Assembly (NCBI RefSeq): GCF_000721175.1
Contig: NZ_JOEZ01000056.1
Span: forward strand, 1-23,238
Reading direction: 5' to 3'
Origin: Streptomyces anulatus
GTDB taxonomy: Bacteria; Actinomycetota; Actinomycetes; Streptomycetales; Streptomycetaceae
Length of the DNA: 23,238 nucleotides
Under the pieces are notes generated by a model that made no database searches, was not told the origin of the DNA, and worked only from the letters and a program-made list of their open reading frames with translations. This document shows, piece by piece, positions 1 through 7,315 of the stretch (positions within the stretch are counted from its first letter, which is position 1; each line of letters starts with the position of its first letter). The translations under genes and the position numbers were made by a program.

Positions 1-1528
1 CGGGGGGTGCGGGCGGCGGGGGGGGGGCGGGGGCCGGGCCGCTGCCGGGGGCGGACGCGGTGGGCCAGCCGCCGGGGCGACGGGCCTGGTCCCCACCGGC
101 GGCGGGCCAGGATCCGGGCCGCTGGGCGGGCTCGGGGGCCTGTGGGGCGGGAGCCTGTGGGGCGGTCTCGGCGGCGGGCGGTGCGTAGGCGGCGGGGGCG
201 GGGTGCGGTGCGGCGGCGGCCGTCCCGGGGGCGGGGGCCATGGGGGCTGCCTGGGCCGGCGCGTGCCCCTGGGGGGCGTGCGCCGGGACGTGGGCCTCGG
301 GGCCCGGTGCGTACCCCATCGGCGCGGCCCCCGCCGGCGGGCCGGCGAACGAGGCGGCAGCGGCGGCCGAGGCCCCGCGCTCCAGCCGGTCGAGCCTGGC
401 CTGCAGCGACCGCTCGTCGTCGTAGGCGGCGGGCAGCAGGACCCGGGCGCAGATCAGCTCCACCTGGAGGCGCGGCGAGGTGGCCCCGCGCATCTCCGTG
501 AGCCCGTCGTTGACCAGGTCGGCGGCGCGGCTCAGCTCGGCGGCGCCGAAGACGGAGGCCTGGGCCCGCATCCGCTCGACCACGTCGGCGGGGGCGTCGA
601 TGAGGCCCTTGTCCCCGGCGTCCGGCACGGCGGCCAGGATCACGAGATCACGCAGTCGCTCCAGCAGGTCCGCGACGAAGCGACGCGGATCGTTTCCGCC
701 CTCGATCACCCGGTCCACGACCTCGAAGGCGGCGGCCCCGTCACCGGCGGCGAAGGCGTCGATGATCGAGTCGAGCAGCGAACCGTCGGTGTACCCGAGG
801 AGCGAGGTGGCCATGGCATACGTCACACCGTCGTCGCCCGCACCGGCCAGCAGCTGGTCCATGACGGACATCGAGTCACGCACGGACCCGGCCCCGGCCC
901 GCACGACGAGCGGGAGGACGCCGTCCTCGACGGGGCTGTTCTCCCTGCCGCAGACGTCGGCGAGATAGCTGCGCAGGGTGCCCGGGGGCACCAGCCGGAA
1001 CGGGTAGTGGTGCGTACGCGACCGGATCGTCCCGATGACCTTCTCGGGCTCCGTGGTCGCGAAGATGAACTTGAGGTGCTCCGGCGGCTCCTCGACCACC
1101 TTCAGCAGGGCGTTGAAGCCCGCCGGGGTGACCATGTGCGCCTCGTCGATGATGTAGATCTTGTAACGACTGGAGGCGGGCCCGAAGAACGCCTTCTCGC
1201 GCAGGTCGCGGGCGTCGTCCACACCACCGTGCGAGGCGGCGTCGATCTCGATCACATCGATGGAACCCGGCCCGTTGCGCGCGAGGTCCTGGCACGACTG
1301 GCACTCCCCGCACGGCGTGGGCGTGGGCCCCTGCTCGCAGTTCAGACAGCGGGCGAGGATGCGCGCACTGGTCGTCTTTCCACAGCCGCGCGGCCCGCTG
1401 AACAGGTACGCGTGATTGACCCGGTTGTTCCGCAGGGCCTGCTGGAGCGGGTCAGTGACATGCTCCTGACCGATGACCTCGGCGAACGACTCGGGGCGGT
1501 AGCGGCGGTACAGCGCAAGGGACGACAC
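1..1528 (-). CDS. dnaX: DNA polymerase III subunit gamma/tau, 5' part (3' end beyond left edge)
   Basis: Clamp-loader ATPase that loads the beta sliding clamp and, as tau, links the polymerase cores at the replication fork. Translation from the GTG at 1528 begins MSSLALYRRYRPE and continues with a Walker A motif (SGPRGCGKTT, about residue 44), the four-cysteine zinc module (CLNCEQGPTPTPCGECQSC), the Walker B/DEAH-like IIDEAHM and the SRC-equivalent TIRSRTHHYPF. These are hallmarks of actinobacterial DnaX. From about position 450 down to 1 the protein becomes a low-complexity Ala/Pro/Gly-rich linker, which is the usual start of the tau-specific region in Streptomyces; the stop lies outside the window. 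The Shine-Dalgarno sequence before the GTG is weak. Long open frames on the plus strand here (for example 203-1555) are GC-bias shadows. It reads away from ffs and belongs to the conserved chromosome, not the island. Confidence 0.96.
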   Translation of the reverse strand, partial: MSSLALYRRYRPESFAEVIGQEHVTDPLQQALRNNRVNHAYLFSGPRGCGKTTSARILARCLNCEQGPTPTPCGECQSCQDLARNGPGSIDVIEIDAASHGGVDDARDLREKAFFGPASSRYKIYIIDEAHMVTPAGFNALLKVVEEPPEHLKFIFATTEPEKVIGTIRSRTHHYPFRLVPPGTLRSYLADVCGRENSPVEDGVLPLVVRAGAGSVRDSMSVMDQLLAGAGDDGVTYAMATSLLGYTDGSLLDSIIDAFAAGDGAAAFEVVDRVIEGGNDPRRFVADLLERLRDLVILAAVPDAGDKGLIDAPADVVERMRAQASVFGAAELSRAADLVNDGLTEMRGATSPRLQVELICARVLLPAAYDDERSLQARLDRLERGASAAAAASFAGPPAGAAPMGYAPGPEAHVPAHAPQGHAPAQAAPMAPAPGTAAAAPHPAPAAYAPPAAETAPQAPAPQAPEPAQRPGSWPAAGGDQARRPGGWPTASAPGSGPAPAPPPPPAPP

Positions 1529-1644
1529 ATCTACGAGGTTATCGGGGCCGGCTGACAACCGGACCCACGTCGCCCGAGCGCCCGCCCTCACACCTCCGCC
1601 CGGCACCCGGAGCAACCCCGGCGGCCGGGGCCCCGGAAACGCAA

Positions 1645-1739
1645 AGGGCCCCCCACGCACCCGCCAGAGCCGACCTACCCTTGCTGCCTTCCGGCCCTGG
1701 GGGAGTTCAGTCAGATAGCGCCACGTGAGGGGCTGACGC
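1645..1739 (-). ncRNA. ffs: small signal recognition particle RNA (4.5S-like)
   Basis: On the minus strand the segment folds as the bacterial small SRP RNA. The conserved apical domain that binds Ffh is visible as CAGGGCCGGAAGGCAGCAAGGG-type sequence (plus-strand positions about 1676-1698), closed by a long GC-rich stem formed between the two ends (GGGTCAGCCCC side and GGGGGGCCC side). The RNA directs ribosomes making membrane and secreted proteins to FtsY. It lies about 115 bases upstream of dnaX on the same strand, the usual Streptomyces arrangement. A T-rich run follows the 3' end (plus-strand AAA at 1643-1645). The ends are estimated from the pairing and could be off by a few bases. Confidence 0.92.
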
Positions 1740-1741
1740 CC

Positions 1742-1747
1742 ACCTTA
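1742..1747 (-). promoter_or_regulatory. ffs -10 element
   Basis: TAAGGT on the minus strand lies seven or so bases before the inferred 5' end of the SRP RNA, the right distance for a sigma-HrdB -10 box. The matching -35 is poor (around 1765-1773). Confidence 0.5.
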
Positions 1748-1867
1748 GCGGATCCCCACCCCCTCCGGTCCACCCGCCCACCCCGCCGAACGGCGACCGA
1801 ACAGCCCCGCGGACCCTCTCCGGACGATCTTCGGGGAACGTGTTCGCGAGCACCCTCCAACGTCTTG

Positions 1868-1873
1868 TATTGT
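1868..1873 (+). promoter_or_regulatory. probable tRNA-Ser -10 element
   Basis: TATTGT in an otherwise GC-rich stretch sits 8 bases before the mature tRNA start. A possible -35 (TTCGCG, 1843-1848) is 19 bases upstream, which is a loose fit. Confidence 0.4.
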
Positions 1874-1880
1874 TTGCGGC

Positions 1881-1968
1881 GGAGGATTCGCCTAGTGGCC
1901 TAGGGCGCACGCTTGGAAAGCGTGTTGGGGGCAACCCCTCACGAGTTCGAATCTCGTATCCTCCGCCA
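1881..1968 (+). tRNA. tRNA-Ser(GGA), CCA encoded
   Basis: The 5' acceptor strand GGAGGAT pairs with ATCCTCC at 1958-1964, followed by discriminator G1965 and encoded CCA (1966-1968). The anticodon stem ACGCTTGGAAAGCGT displays GGA, decoding UCC/UCU serine codons. The long variable arm (TTGGGGGCAACCCCTCA) is the class II feature expected of tRNA-Ser, and the T arm GAGTTCGAATCTC is canonical. The 3' half of a tRNA gene is a common att site for actinomycete integrative elements and the DNA to the right is accessory, so this gene is the likely left border of the island. No duplicated 3' end was seen elsewhere in the window. Confidence 0.97.
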
Positions 1969-1986
1969 TTGCTCTCACCGGGCAAT

Positions 1987-2028
1987 ACGTCGAAGGCCCC
2001 CGCAGCTTGCTGCGGGGGCCTTCGACGT
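1987..2028 (+). terminator. strong stem-loop after tRNA-Ser
   Basis: A perfect inverted repeat with 20-base arms and a TT loop (ACGTCGAAGGCCCCCGCAGC and its complement) begins 18 bases after the tRNA. No T-tract follows directly, as is common for Streptomyces terminators; being symmetrical it could act in both directions. Confidence 0.8.
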
Positions 2029-2031
2029 TGG

Positions 2032-2054
2032 TGGTCTCAGTTTTGGTCTCAGTT
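2032..2054 (+). repeat. tandem 11-bp repeat next to the putative att site
   Basis: TGGTCTCAGTT occurs at 2032-2042 and again at 2044-2054. Short direct repeats beside a tRNA att site are typical of integrase arm-type binding sites, but no match to a known site can be shown from the sequence alone. Confidence 0.35.
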
Positions 2055-2260
2055 GCTCCGAGGTGACGCGTCGGCTCGGTTGCTGGTCCGCTCCTCCGCC
2101 GCGCACCCCTCAAGGCCGACAAGCCAGAGCGCGCTCTCGTTGGTCATGGGGACGAGTGGATGTCGATCCCACGGGCCCGATGCTCCGCAGATGGAACAGA
2201 TCACTCCGTTGAGCGCGAGCGACGCCTGTGGATAACTCTCGTGGCCGAAATCCTCCCTAG

Positions 2261-2266
2261 TAGTGT
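2261..2266 (+). promoter_or_regulatory. possible -10 giving a leaderless methyltransferase mRNA
   Basis: TAGTGT ends six bases before the GTG start at 2273, so transcription would start at or very near the start codon. This would explain why no Shine-Dalgarno sequence precedes the gene. The -35 region is not convincing. Confidence 0.3.
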
Positions 2267-2272
2267 CAAGAC

Positions 2273-3949
2273 GTGGCCACTCCCCTGTTCTTCGACACCG
2301 CCCTCCACACCCTCCCCTCAGTCCCCGAGGAGGCCGTGGAGCACGGCGAGGTGTTCACGCAGCGTTGGGTCGTCGATCTGATCCTCGACCTCGTGGGCTA
2401 CACCTCTGACAAAGCCCTCTGCGACCTGAAGCTCGTGGAGCCGGCCTGCGGATCAGGAGCCTTTCTGGGAGCCGTGGCTTCGCGGATCAGCGCATCCTGC
2501 CGCGAGCAAAACCGTCCCATCAGTGACGCAAGCCATGCCGTGCGTGCGCTCGATCTGCTGGAGCGCAACGTCCGCAGGAGCCGCGAAGTCGTCGAGCAGC
2601 ACTTGGTCGACGACGGCTGGAACCCAACAGATGCCCAGCAGGTGGCGGCGGCCTGGGTCGAGCAGGGTGACTACCTACTCCAGCCCGAAGGGACCCAGCA
2701 CGCGGACTATGTGGTCGGCAACCCGCCCTACATCCGCCTGGAGGACGTCCCGGCGGACAGGATGGCTGTCTATCGTCACGCGTGCCCCACCATGGGCGGC
2801 CGCGCAGACATCTACGTCGGCTTCTTCGAAGTCGCCCTTCGAAGCCTCGGGGCAGCCGGACAGCTGGGCTTCATCTGCGCGGACCGTTGGATGCGCAATC
2901 AGTACGGCCGGCAGTTGCGCCAGCTGGTGACCAAGAACTTCAGCATGGATCTGGCTATGGTCATGCACGATGTGGACGCCTTCCACGACCAGGTCTCCGC
3001 GTACCCCGCCATCACGCTGATCAGCAAGCGGCCTCAGGGGACCGCTGTGGCAGCGGACACCACACGAGCCTTCGGTGCTCCTGAGGCCACCGCCTTCGCA
3101 CGCTGGTACGCGACTGACCAGACAGAGTCGGTCACGACACCAGCGTTCCAGGCCGCTCGCATGCCGCACTGGTTTCCGGACGAGGACTCCTGGCCGAGTG
3201 CTTCACCTGCACGACTGGCAGTCCTCGAGGAACTGACAGAGCGCTTCCACCTGCTTGAGAGCAAGAAGTCCGGTACCCGAGTCGGCATCGGCATCGCCAC
3301 CGGAGCGGACAAGGTCTTCCTCACCGACGACGGCACGTTGATCGAAGACGACCGCCTCCTGCCGATGGCCATGGTTCGCGACACCACGAGCGGCACGCTC
3401 AACTGGAACGGCACCTACCTGGTCAACCCCTGGACGGCCAACGGCGATCTGGTCGACCTCGCCGCGTATCCCCGGCTTGCCAGGTATCTCGACGAACACG
3501 GGGCCGCGTTGCGCAAGCGCTACGTGGCGGTCAAGCAGCCACACCGCTGGTACAAGACCATCGACAAGGTCGATCACGCGCTGACTCGGCGACCCAAGCT
3601 GCTGCTCCCGGACATGAAGCTGACGATCCATCCGGTACTCGACGAGGGCGGACTGTACCCTCACCACAACCTGTACTTCATCGTCTCGGACGTCTGGGAC
3701 ATGCGCGTGCTGGGTGGTCTCCTACTCTCCAAGGTCGCGGAAGCATTCGTGGAGGCGTACGCGGTCAAGATGCGAGGGGGGACCCTCCGCTTCCAGGCTC
3801 AGTACCTCCGCAAGATCCGGGTCCCAGACCCGGAAGCGATCAGCGAGCGCGACCGAGAAGCCCTGGCGGCAGCTTTCGACAAGCGAGACGTGAGGGCCGC
3901 CACGGAGGCCGCCCTGCGCGTCTACGGACTTGCCGAGCTTCCTGACTAG
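2273..3949 (+). CDS. type II adenine-specific DNA methyltransferase (PaeR7I/XhoI-type)
   Basis: N6-adenine methyltransferase of 558 residues that would protect the host from the adjacent endonuclease. Motif I, the SAM-binding loop, is LVEPACGSGAFLGAV (residues 54-68); the catalytic motif IV is NPPY (150-153), preceded by the strand DYVVG. This motif order (I before IV, in the N-terminal half) and the large C-terminal region expected to hold target recognition fit the gamma-class family of M.PaeR7I and M.XhoI. The GTG start is chosen because the protein aligns from there as a typical N-terminus (short helix, then EVFTQRWVVDLILD) and the likely promoter is only a few bases upstream. The restriction gene follows after 11 bases on the same strand. 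A CTCGAG site, the predicted target, occurs inside this gene at 3224-3229. Confidence 0.85.
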   Translation: MATPLFFDTALHTLPSVPEEAVEHGEVFTQRWVVDLILDLVGYTSDKALCDLKLVEPACGSGAFLGAVASRISASCREQNRPISDASHAVRALDLLERNVRRSREVVEQHLVDDGWNPTDAQQVAAAWVEQGDYLLQPEGTQHADYVVGNPPYIRLEDVPADRMAVYRHACPTMGGRADIYVGFFEVALRSLGAAGQLGFICADRWMRNQYGRQLRQLVTKNFSMDLAMVMHDVDAFHDQVSAYPAITLISKRPQGTAVAADTTRAFGAPEATAFARWYATDQTESVTTPAFQAARMPHWFPDEDSWPSASPARLAVLEELTERFHLLESKKSGTRVGIGIATGADKVFLTDDGTLIEDDRLLPMAMVRDTTSGTLNWNGTYLVNPWTANGDLVDLAAYPRLARYLDEHGAALRKRYVAVKQPHRWYKTIDKVDHALTRRPKLLLPDMKLTIHPVLDEGGLYPHHNLYFIVSDVWDMRVLGGLLLSKVAEAFVEAYAVKMRGGTLRFQAQYLRKIRVPDPEAISERDREALAAAFDKRDVRAATEAALRVYGLAELPD

Positions 3950-3960
3950 GAGAGCGGATC

Positions 3961-4686
3961 TTGACGGTCACCCGCCAGGACTTCGAGGACGCGATAGCGA
4001 CCTATTGGGGCGCCAAGCAGCTGCAGCGGGAGCAGTCCGCGATCAAGGCCGCGGTCGGCGCCGGCACCGCCGGATCCGTGCGCGGTGGTAAGCACTTCGA
4101 CGCGATCGCGATCCTCCTGTCGAAGTTCTTCCTCGAAGCCGGCTACCCGCCCGAGAGCATCCGGGTCACCAAGAAACAAGGTCTGGAACTCCCCGGTTAC
4201 TACCGCCCCCAGAAGCAGTGGGACCTCGTGGTGGTCCACGAGGGAGTGCTGGTTGCGGCTTTCGAACTGAAGGCCCTCGGTGGGCCGTCGTTCGGAAACA
4301 ACTACAACAACCGGGTTGAGGAAGCACTCGGCAGCGCGGTGGATCTGCGACGGGCCGCCTTGGCCGAGCTGTATCCGAAGGAGAAGCCCTGGCTCGGTTA
4401 CTTCTTCATCATGGAGGACGGCAGCGGCTCTCGGAGGCCGGTCAGCATCGCGGAGGGCGCGCTGCCTGCCGATTCAATCTGGCACGGCACCTCGTATCAG
4501 GACCGGTTCGGGATCTTCTGCGAGCGCCTTGTGGCCGAGCAGCTGTACGACGCCGCTTGCTATGTCACGTCCTCAGCCGAGGACCCCAAGCCCGTCGAAC
4601 TGGTGAACAGCCTTGACTGGCGGCACTTCTCGGCTGCCATAAGCGCCCGCCTCACGTATTTGAAGGAGCTCGGGATCCCCGGCTAG
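3961..4686 (+). CDS. PaeR7I/XhoI-family type II restriction endonuclease
   Basis: Protein of 241 residues, close to the usual family length of about 245. It contains the family signature region QKQWDLVV (85-91) leading to FELKALGGPSFGNNYNNRVE (101-120), in which D88, E102 and K104 form a PD-(D/E)xK-type catalytic triad. By family knowledge, PaeR7I and XhoI cut CTCGAG after the first C; that this enzyme has the same target is inference. The TTG start at 3961 is preceded by AGGAGAG with suitable spacing, and the upstream methyltransferase stop is 11 bases away, so the two genes form one operon with the protective gene first. A hairpin terminator follows at 4699-4730. No disruption is visible. 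Confidence 0.88.
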   Translation: MTVTRQDFEDAIATYWGAKQLQREQSAIKAAVGAGTAGSVRGGKHFDAIAILLSKFFLEAGYPPESIRVTKKQGLELPGYYRPQKQWDLVVVHEGVLVAAFELKALGGPSFGNNYNNRVEEALGSAVDLRRAALAELYPKEKPWLGYFFIMEDGSGSRRPVSIAEGALPADSIWHGTSYQDRFGIFCERLVAEQLYDAACYVTSSAEDPKPVELVNSLDWRHFSAAISARLTYLKELGIPG

Positions 4687-4698
4687 GAAAAAGGACGA

Positions 4699-4730
4699 GC
4701 GGGCCCCGACCGATCTGGTCGAGGCCCCGC
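4699..4730 (+). terminator. stem-loop after the restriction-modification operon
   Basis: GC-rich imperfect inverted repeat (GCGGGCCCCGACC / GGTCGAGGCCCCGC, loop GATCT) 12 bases after the endonuclease stop; likely intrinsic terminator without a strong T-tract. Confidence 0.55.
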
Positions 4731-5021
4731 ATTCGGATGCCTTCGCAGGGGCGAGGTCCCTAACCTCGATCTTGCTTGACGGTCCGCCGCGGAGTCGGTC
4801 GGCCGTTTCGTGTGGTGGGTAGAGGGGGCAGGTCGGGGGCCCAAATGTCGTCTCGGGGTGGCGCGGGGTTCCACTGCTCCGGGTGAAGGGCTCGCGTGGG
4901 AACGGGGAGACCTGCTGGTCACCCGGGGTTCGGTAGGAGAGCGAGCCGTTCGAGGGCGTCGATGATCACGTGGGTCCAGGGCCAGTGCCGGCCGGAGGCG
5001 GGGGTGTGCGTGTATTTCGTC
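4731..5021. other. intergenic region between converging operons, possible gene relic
   Basis: No supportable gene. On the minus strand, 5010-4919 encodes GRHWPWTHVIIDALERLA, which looks more protein-like than its surroundings and ends in a stop at 4919. It could be the remnant of a C-terminus from a lost gene, perhaps a transposase, but no start or family can be assigned. The remainder is GC-rich sequence without recognisable signals. Confidence 0.3.
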
Positions 5022-5630
5022 TCACGGCGAGCCGCCGACGGGGCCGCCGGGGGTCGTCCCACCGGCCGGGGGAGCAGGCACGGGTGGGGGTGGCATGGCG
5101 CGGCGCGGGCGCGGGAAAAGGCGGCGGGCGCGGCCCCGGGGGCGAAGGTGCGCTTCCACCGCGGCCATGTAGCGCTCGCGGACATCCGCCAGCGCCCGCA
5201 GGTCGATCACCGACGTCGGGATCACCATCGCCGTGTCGTCCGCCCCTGGGGGCGAGAGCCACGCATCCTTCATGCTCTGCCCGGCCACCGTCCGCGTACG
5301 GGCGACGAGTTCGTCATACGCGGCGCCCACCTCCGGAGCCTCGAAGCGGACCCACGCCTCGTGCCAGGTCAGTCTGGACTGGATCTCTCGCAGCTGCTCC
5401 GACAGGCGGACCCGCTCCTCGGCGGCAGCGTCCGCGCGGCGGCGCCGCACGGCGTAAGCCATCTCCGCGTACTGGATGCTCGCCTCGTACGCGCTCGCGA
5501 ACAATTCCTGCTTCCGCTCCTGCAGCTGGGCGCGACGGCCAATCCGCGCCTGGAGGCCGAGGACGAGGCCGGTCACGAGTGCGGCGAAAACAGCGGCGTA
5601 GGGGCCGAAGACTTTGATCGCGTCAGCCAA
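5022..5630 (-). CDS. small membrane-anchored protein, putative CBASS effector
   Basis: Protein of 202 residues if it starts at the TTG at 5630, which overlaps the last 8 bases of the E2-like gene (TTGGCTGA) and implies translational coupling. One hydrophobic segment, GPYAAVFAALVTGLVLGL (about residues 9-26), is followed by a basic patch (ARIGRR), a long charged helical region likely to form a coiled coil (about 35-150) and a Pro/Gly-rich tail from about 175 that may be disordered. I do not recognise the family. Its position as the last gene after a nucleotidyltransferase and an E2-like protein, and its membrane anchor, suggest it is the effector that damages the membrane when a cyclic nucleotide is made; this is inference. 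An earlier start within the E2 gene frame is open (to 5771) but would be an unrelated overlapping frame. Confidence 0.7.
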   Translation of the reverse strand: MADAIKVFGPYAAVFAALVTGLVLGLQARIGRRAQLQERKQELFASAYEASIQYAEMAYAVRRRRADAAAEERVRLSEQLREIQSRLTWHEAWVRFEAPEVGAAYDELVARTRTVAGQSMKDAWLSPPGADDTAMVIPTSVIDLRALADVRERYMAAVEAHLRPRGRARRLFPRPRRAMPPPPVPAPPAGGTTPGGPVGGSP

Positions 5631-6048
5631 TGATGTGGTCCTGTTCGTCGAGGCCCGGCGAACCGTGGCCGTGGGGTGCTTCGAAGCCCGGCCAGATGTT
5701 GGTGGCGCGATAGGCAGATTCCCATCGCAGATGGCGGACGATGATCGCGACGAGGACCCGCCCGCCGTCACCGGGCGACCAGCGGCGCGAGGGCGCGTCC
5801 TTCGGGTACCAGAGGCAAAGGGAACCGTCGGGGTTGCGGTGGGCGGGGCAGTCGGGTCCGCGTGCGTGGACGCGAGGGAATGCCGGATCGCCGGCGGCGA
5901 AGGCGATCCGGAGACTGTGTGAGGGCAGGATCCGAACGTGCGGGTAGACCTGGACAGTGAAACCGGACGCGAAGTCGGCAGGTTTGTCCACCTCGCGCGC
6001 GTCGAGCCCCGTTGAGCGCATCCCGGTCAGCAGCTCGGCGCGGGCCAT
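5623..6048 (-). CDS. E2-like (ubiquitin-conjugating fold) protein of a CBASS-type system
   Basis: Protein of 141 residues with the pattern of bacterial E2-like proteins linked to CD-NTases. H70 and the presumed catalytic C78 lie in a HRNPDGSLCLWYP segment (70-82), matching the family pattern of H, then GxLCLxYP. Near the C-terminus come HLRWE, T116 and WPG followed by His (119-126), resembling the W..T..WPG...H ending of short CBASS E2 proteins. In such systems an E2-like protein without E1 or JAB partners conjugates or primes the nucleotidyltransferase; that role is established for related systems and inferred here. The ATG at 6048 is 37 bases after the nucleotidyltransferase stop, with only a weak ribosome binding site; ATG 6021 is an alternative. 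The 3' end overlaps the membrane protein gene. Confidence 0.72.
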   Translation of the reverse strand: MARAELLTGMRSTGLDAREVDKPADFASGFTVQVYPHVRILPSHSLRIAFAAGDPAFPRVHARGPDCPAHRNPDGSLCLWYPKDAPSRRWSPGDGGRVLVAIIVRHLRWESAYRATNIWPGFEAPHGHGSPGLDEQDHIIG

Positions 6049-6085
6049 CGGACGTGCGAACCAAGGACGCCGCGCAGGACGCCCG

Positions 6086-7138
6086 TCACCCCTCAACGGC
6101 CGTGTCCTCCCGCCACGAGCGCGTCTTCGGGATGAGCAGGCTCGCACCCGCGAGACCGAGGCTGGCAGTGGTGCTCAGGGGAGAGGACGCGGCGGAGAAG
6201 GCGCGCTCACGTTCACGCATCGTCTTGGGGAAGAGGTACTCCAGGACCTCCGCCACCGTGTCTACATCGTCGGGGTCGGCTATGGCCTTCGCGAGCCTGT
6301 CGGCCGCGACCCGTAGCCGTCGCTCGGCATCCGCGTCGGGGATCAGCGGCTTGAGGTCGGGCGAGACGGAGCGCGGATCCTTGGTCGACTCGCCGCGCTG
6401 AAGGCGCAGGGCGGCCTTCAGCAGCACCGTGTGGACGGCGCTGACGAGGCCCATTCTCGGCTCGACGAACTCGTAGGCCCAGACGGAGAGTTGGTGTGAG
6501 GAGAAGCCCGGCTTCGCGGCCTGAGCATTCCACGCCTTGAGGATGCGGATGGCGCGGCGCCTGGTGCGCCGCAGGGCGTCGGCGCCGGACGTCAGCAGCT
6601 CTACGTGGCCCTGAGGGTCGCTCGCACTCCATGCCTTTGCGGAGCCCGGGGCCTGCTCCAGGTCGGGGATCCACAGCCCGCGCCCATCACGGCGGCGCAG
6701 CGCCACGATGAGATCGACCGTGACTTCCGTGCCGTTGACCGGGGCGCCGAAGTGAATCTTGAGGCCCCGCCGGGACGTGCACACCCGCGCCTTGGGGTAG
6801 AACGGGGTGCGCTCCGGGTCGCGGAGCTTCGGGCCGATGAACGCGACAAGTTCGTCGGTGATGGTGTGTGGAGCCTCCCCTTCTCCGTCAGGACCAAGCT
6901 CCGGGTGCTGGACACGGTCCAGGATGATCCCGCCGTCCCCATCGCTGACGGCTCCCGCGTGCGGCTGAATGTGGGTGCGAACGGGGATCGAACCCGAGCT
7001 GTACGACGTACGGCCCTCGGGGTGCTGCTCGGCCAACCTGCGCGCCAGCACCAGACGTTCGCGCGTCGCTGCGAGGACGTCGGGATCTACGTTGATCAGA
7101 GTGAGCAGGTCGTCGAACTGATTGTGCAGATGTGCCAT
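6086..7138 (-). CDS. CD-NTase-like nucleotidyltransferase (CBASS signal synthase)
   Basis: Protein of 350 residues with the polymerase-beta-like nucleotidyltransferase core. The GS motif is SSGSIPVRTHI (residues 47-57). Acidic residues follow in DGDGGIILD (66-74), and a third acidic strand is EVTVDLIVAL (138-147, D142). The remaining helical half fits the OAS-type C-terminal domain of SMODS/CD-NTase enzymes. Such enzymes make cyclic di- or trinucleotides on phage infection, which activate an effector. The ATG at 7138 has AAGGA six bases upstream. The enzyme leads a minus-strand operon with the E2-like gene and a TM protein, which is the main reason to call it a CBASS synthase rather than another nucleotidyltransferase. 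The product nucleotide cannot be read from the sequence. The gene is preceded by a DNA-damage-type promoter motif (7207-7229). Confidence 0.78.
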   Translation of the reverse strand: MAHLHNQFDDLLTLINVDPDVLAATRERLVLARRLAEQHPEGRTSYSSGSIPVRTHIQPHAGAVSDGDGGIILDRVQHPELGPDGEGEAPHTITDELVAFIGPKLRDPERTPFYPKARVCTSRRGLKIHFGAPVNGTEVTVDLIVALRRRDGRGLWIPDLEQAPGSAKAWSASDPQGHVELLTSGADALRRTRRRAIRILKAWNAQAAKPGFSSHQLSVWAYEFVEPRMGLVSAVHTVLLKAALRLQRGESTKDPRSVSPDLKPLIPDADAERRLRVAADRLAKAIADPDDVDTVAEVLEYLFPKTMRERERAFSAASSPLSTTASLGLAGASLLIPKTRSWREDTAVEG

Positions 7139-7206
7139 GACCGTTCCTTGCGGGCGGGGGTGCGGTGCGTGGACAGACAGCCGGCACGGGTGTGTACCGT
7201 GCTCCG

Positions 7207-7229
7207 AGTCTGACGCACGCCACTGACAA
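7207..7229 (-). promoter_or_regulatory. RecA-NDp/PafBC-like DNA-damage promoter upstream of the nucleotidyltransferase
   Basis: On the minus strand, TTGTCAGTG (7229-7221), then eight bases, then CAGACT (7212-7207). The known mycobacterial LexA-independent DNA-damage promoter motif recognised with PafBC is TTGTCRGTG-N8-TAnnnT; only the first base of the -10 element differs. Transcription would start near 7200, giving a leader of about 60 bases before the ATG at 7138. Confidence 0.55.
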
Positions 7230-7315
7230 CGCCCCGGTTCTGAGCGGGAGTCACAGCCCAGCGCGGCCCGGTCGATAAGACGGTCACCGAGGTCAAGGAC
7301 CGGCGCCGCCAGGTC

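Noticed and set aside
203..1555. A 450-codon open frame on the plus strand opposite dnaX
   Set aside because: It is antisense to well conserved DnaX sequence, has the composition of a GC-bias shadow and shows no domain.
4919..5010. Minus-strand GRHWPWTHVIIDALERLA segment as an insertion-sequence remnant
   Set aside because: It looks like a protein C-terminus, but there is no start, no terminal repeats and no certain family, so no mobile element is called.
6974..6996. A tRNA-like T-arm sequence (GGTTCGATCCCCGTTCGCACC on the minus strand) inside the nucleotidyltransferase gene
   Set aside because: It encodes the GS motif of the enzyme in frame (GSIPVRT); there is no tRNA body around it, so the likeness is chance.
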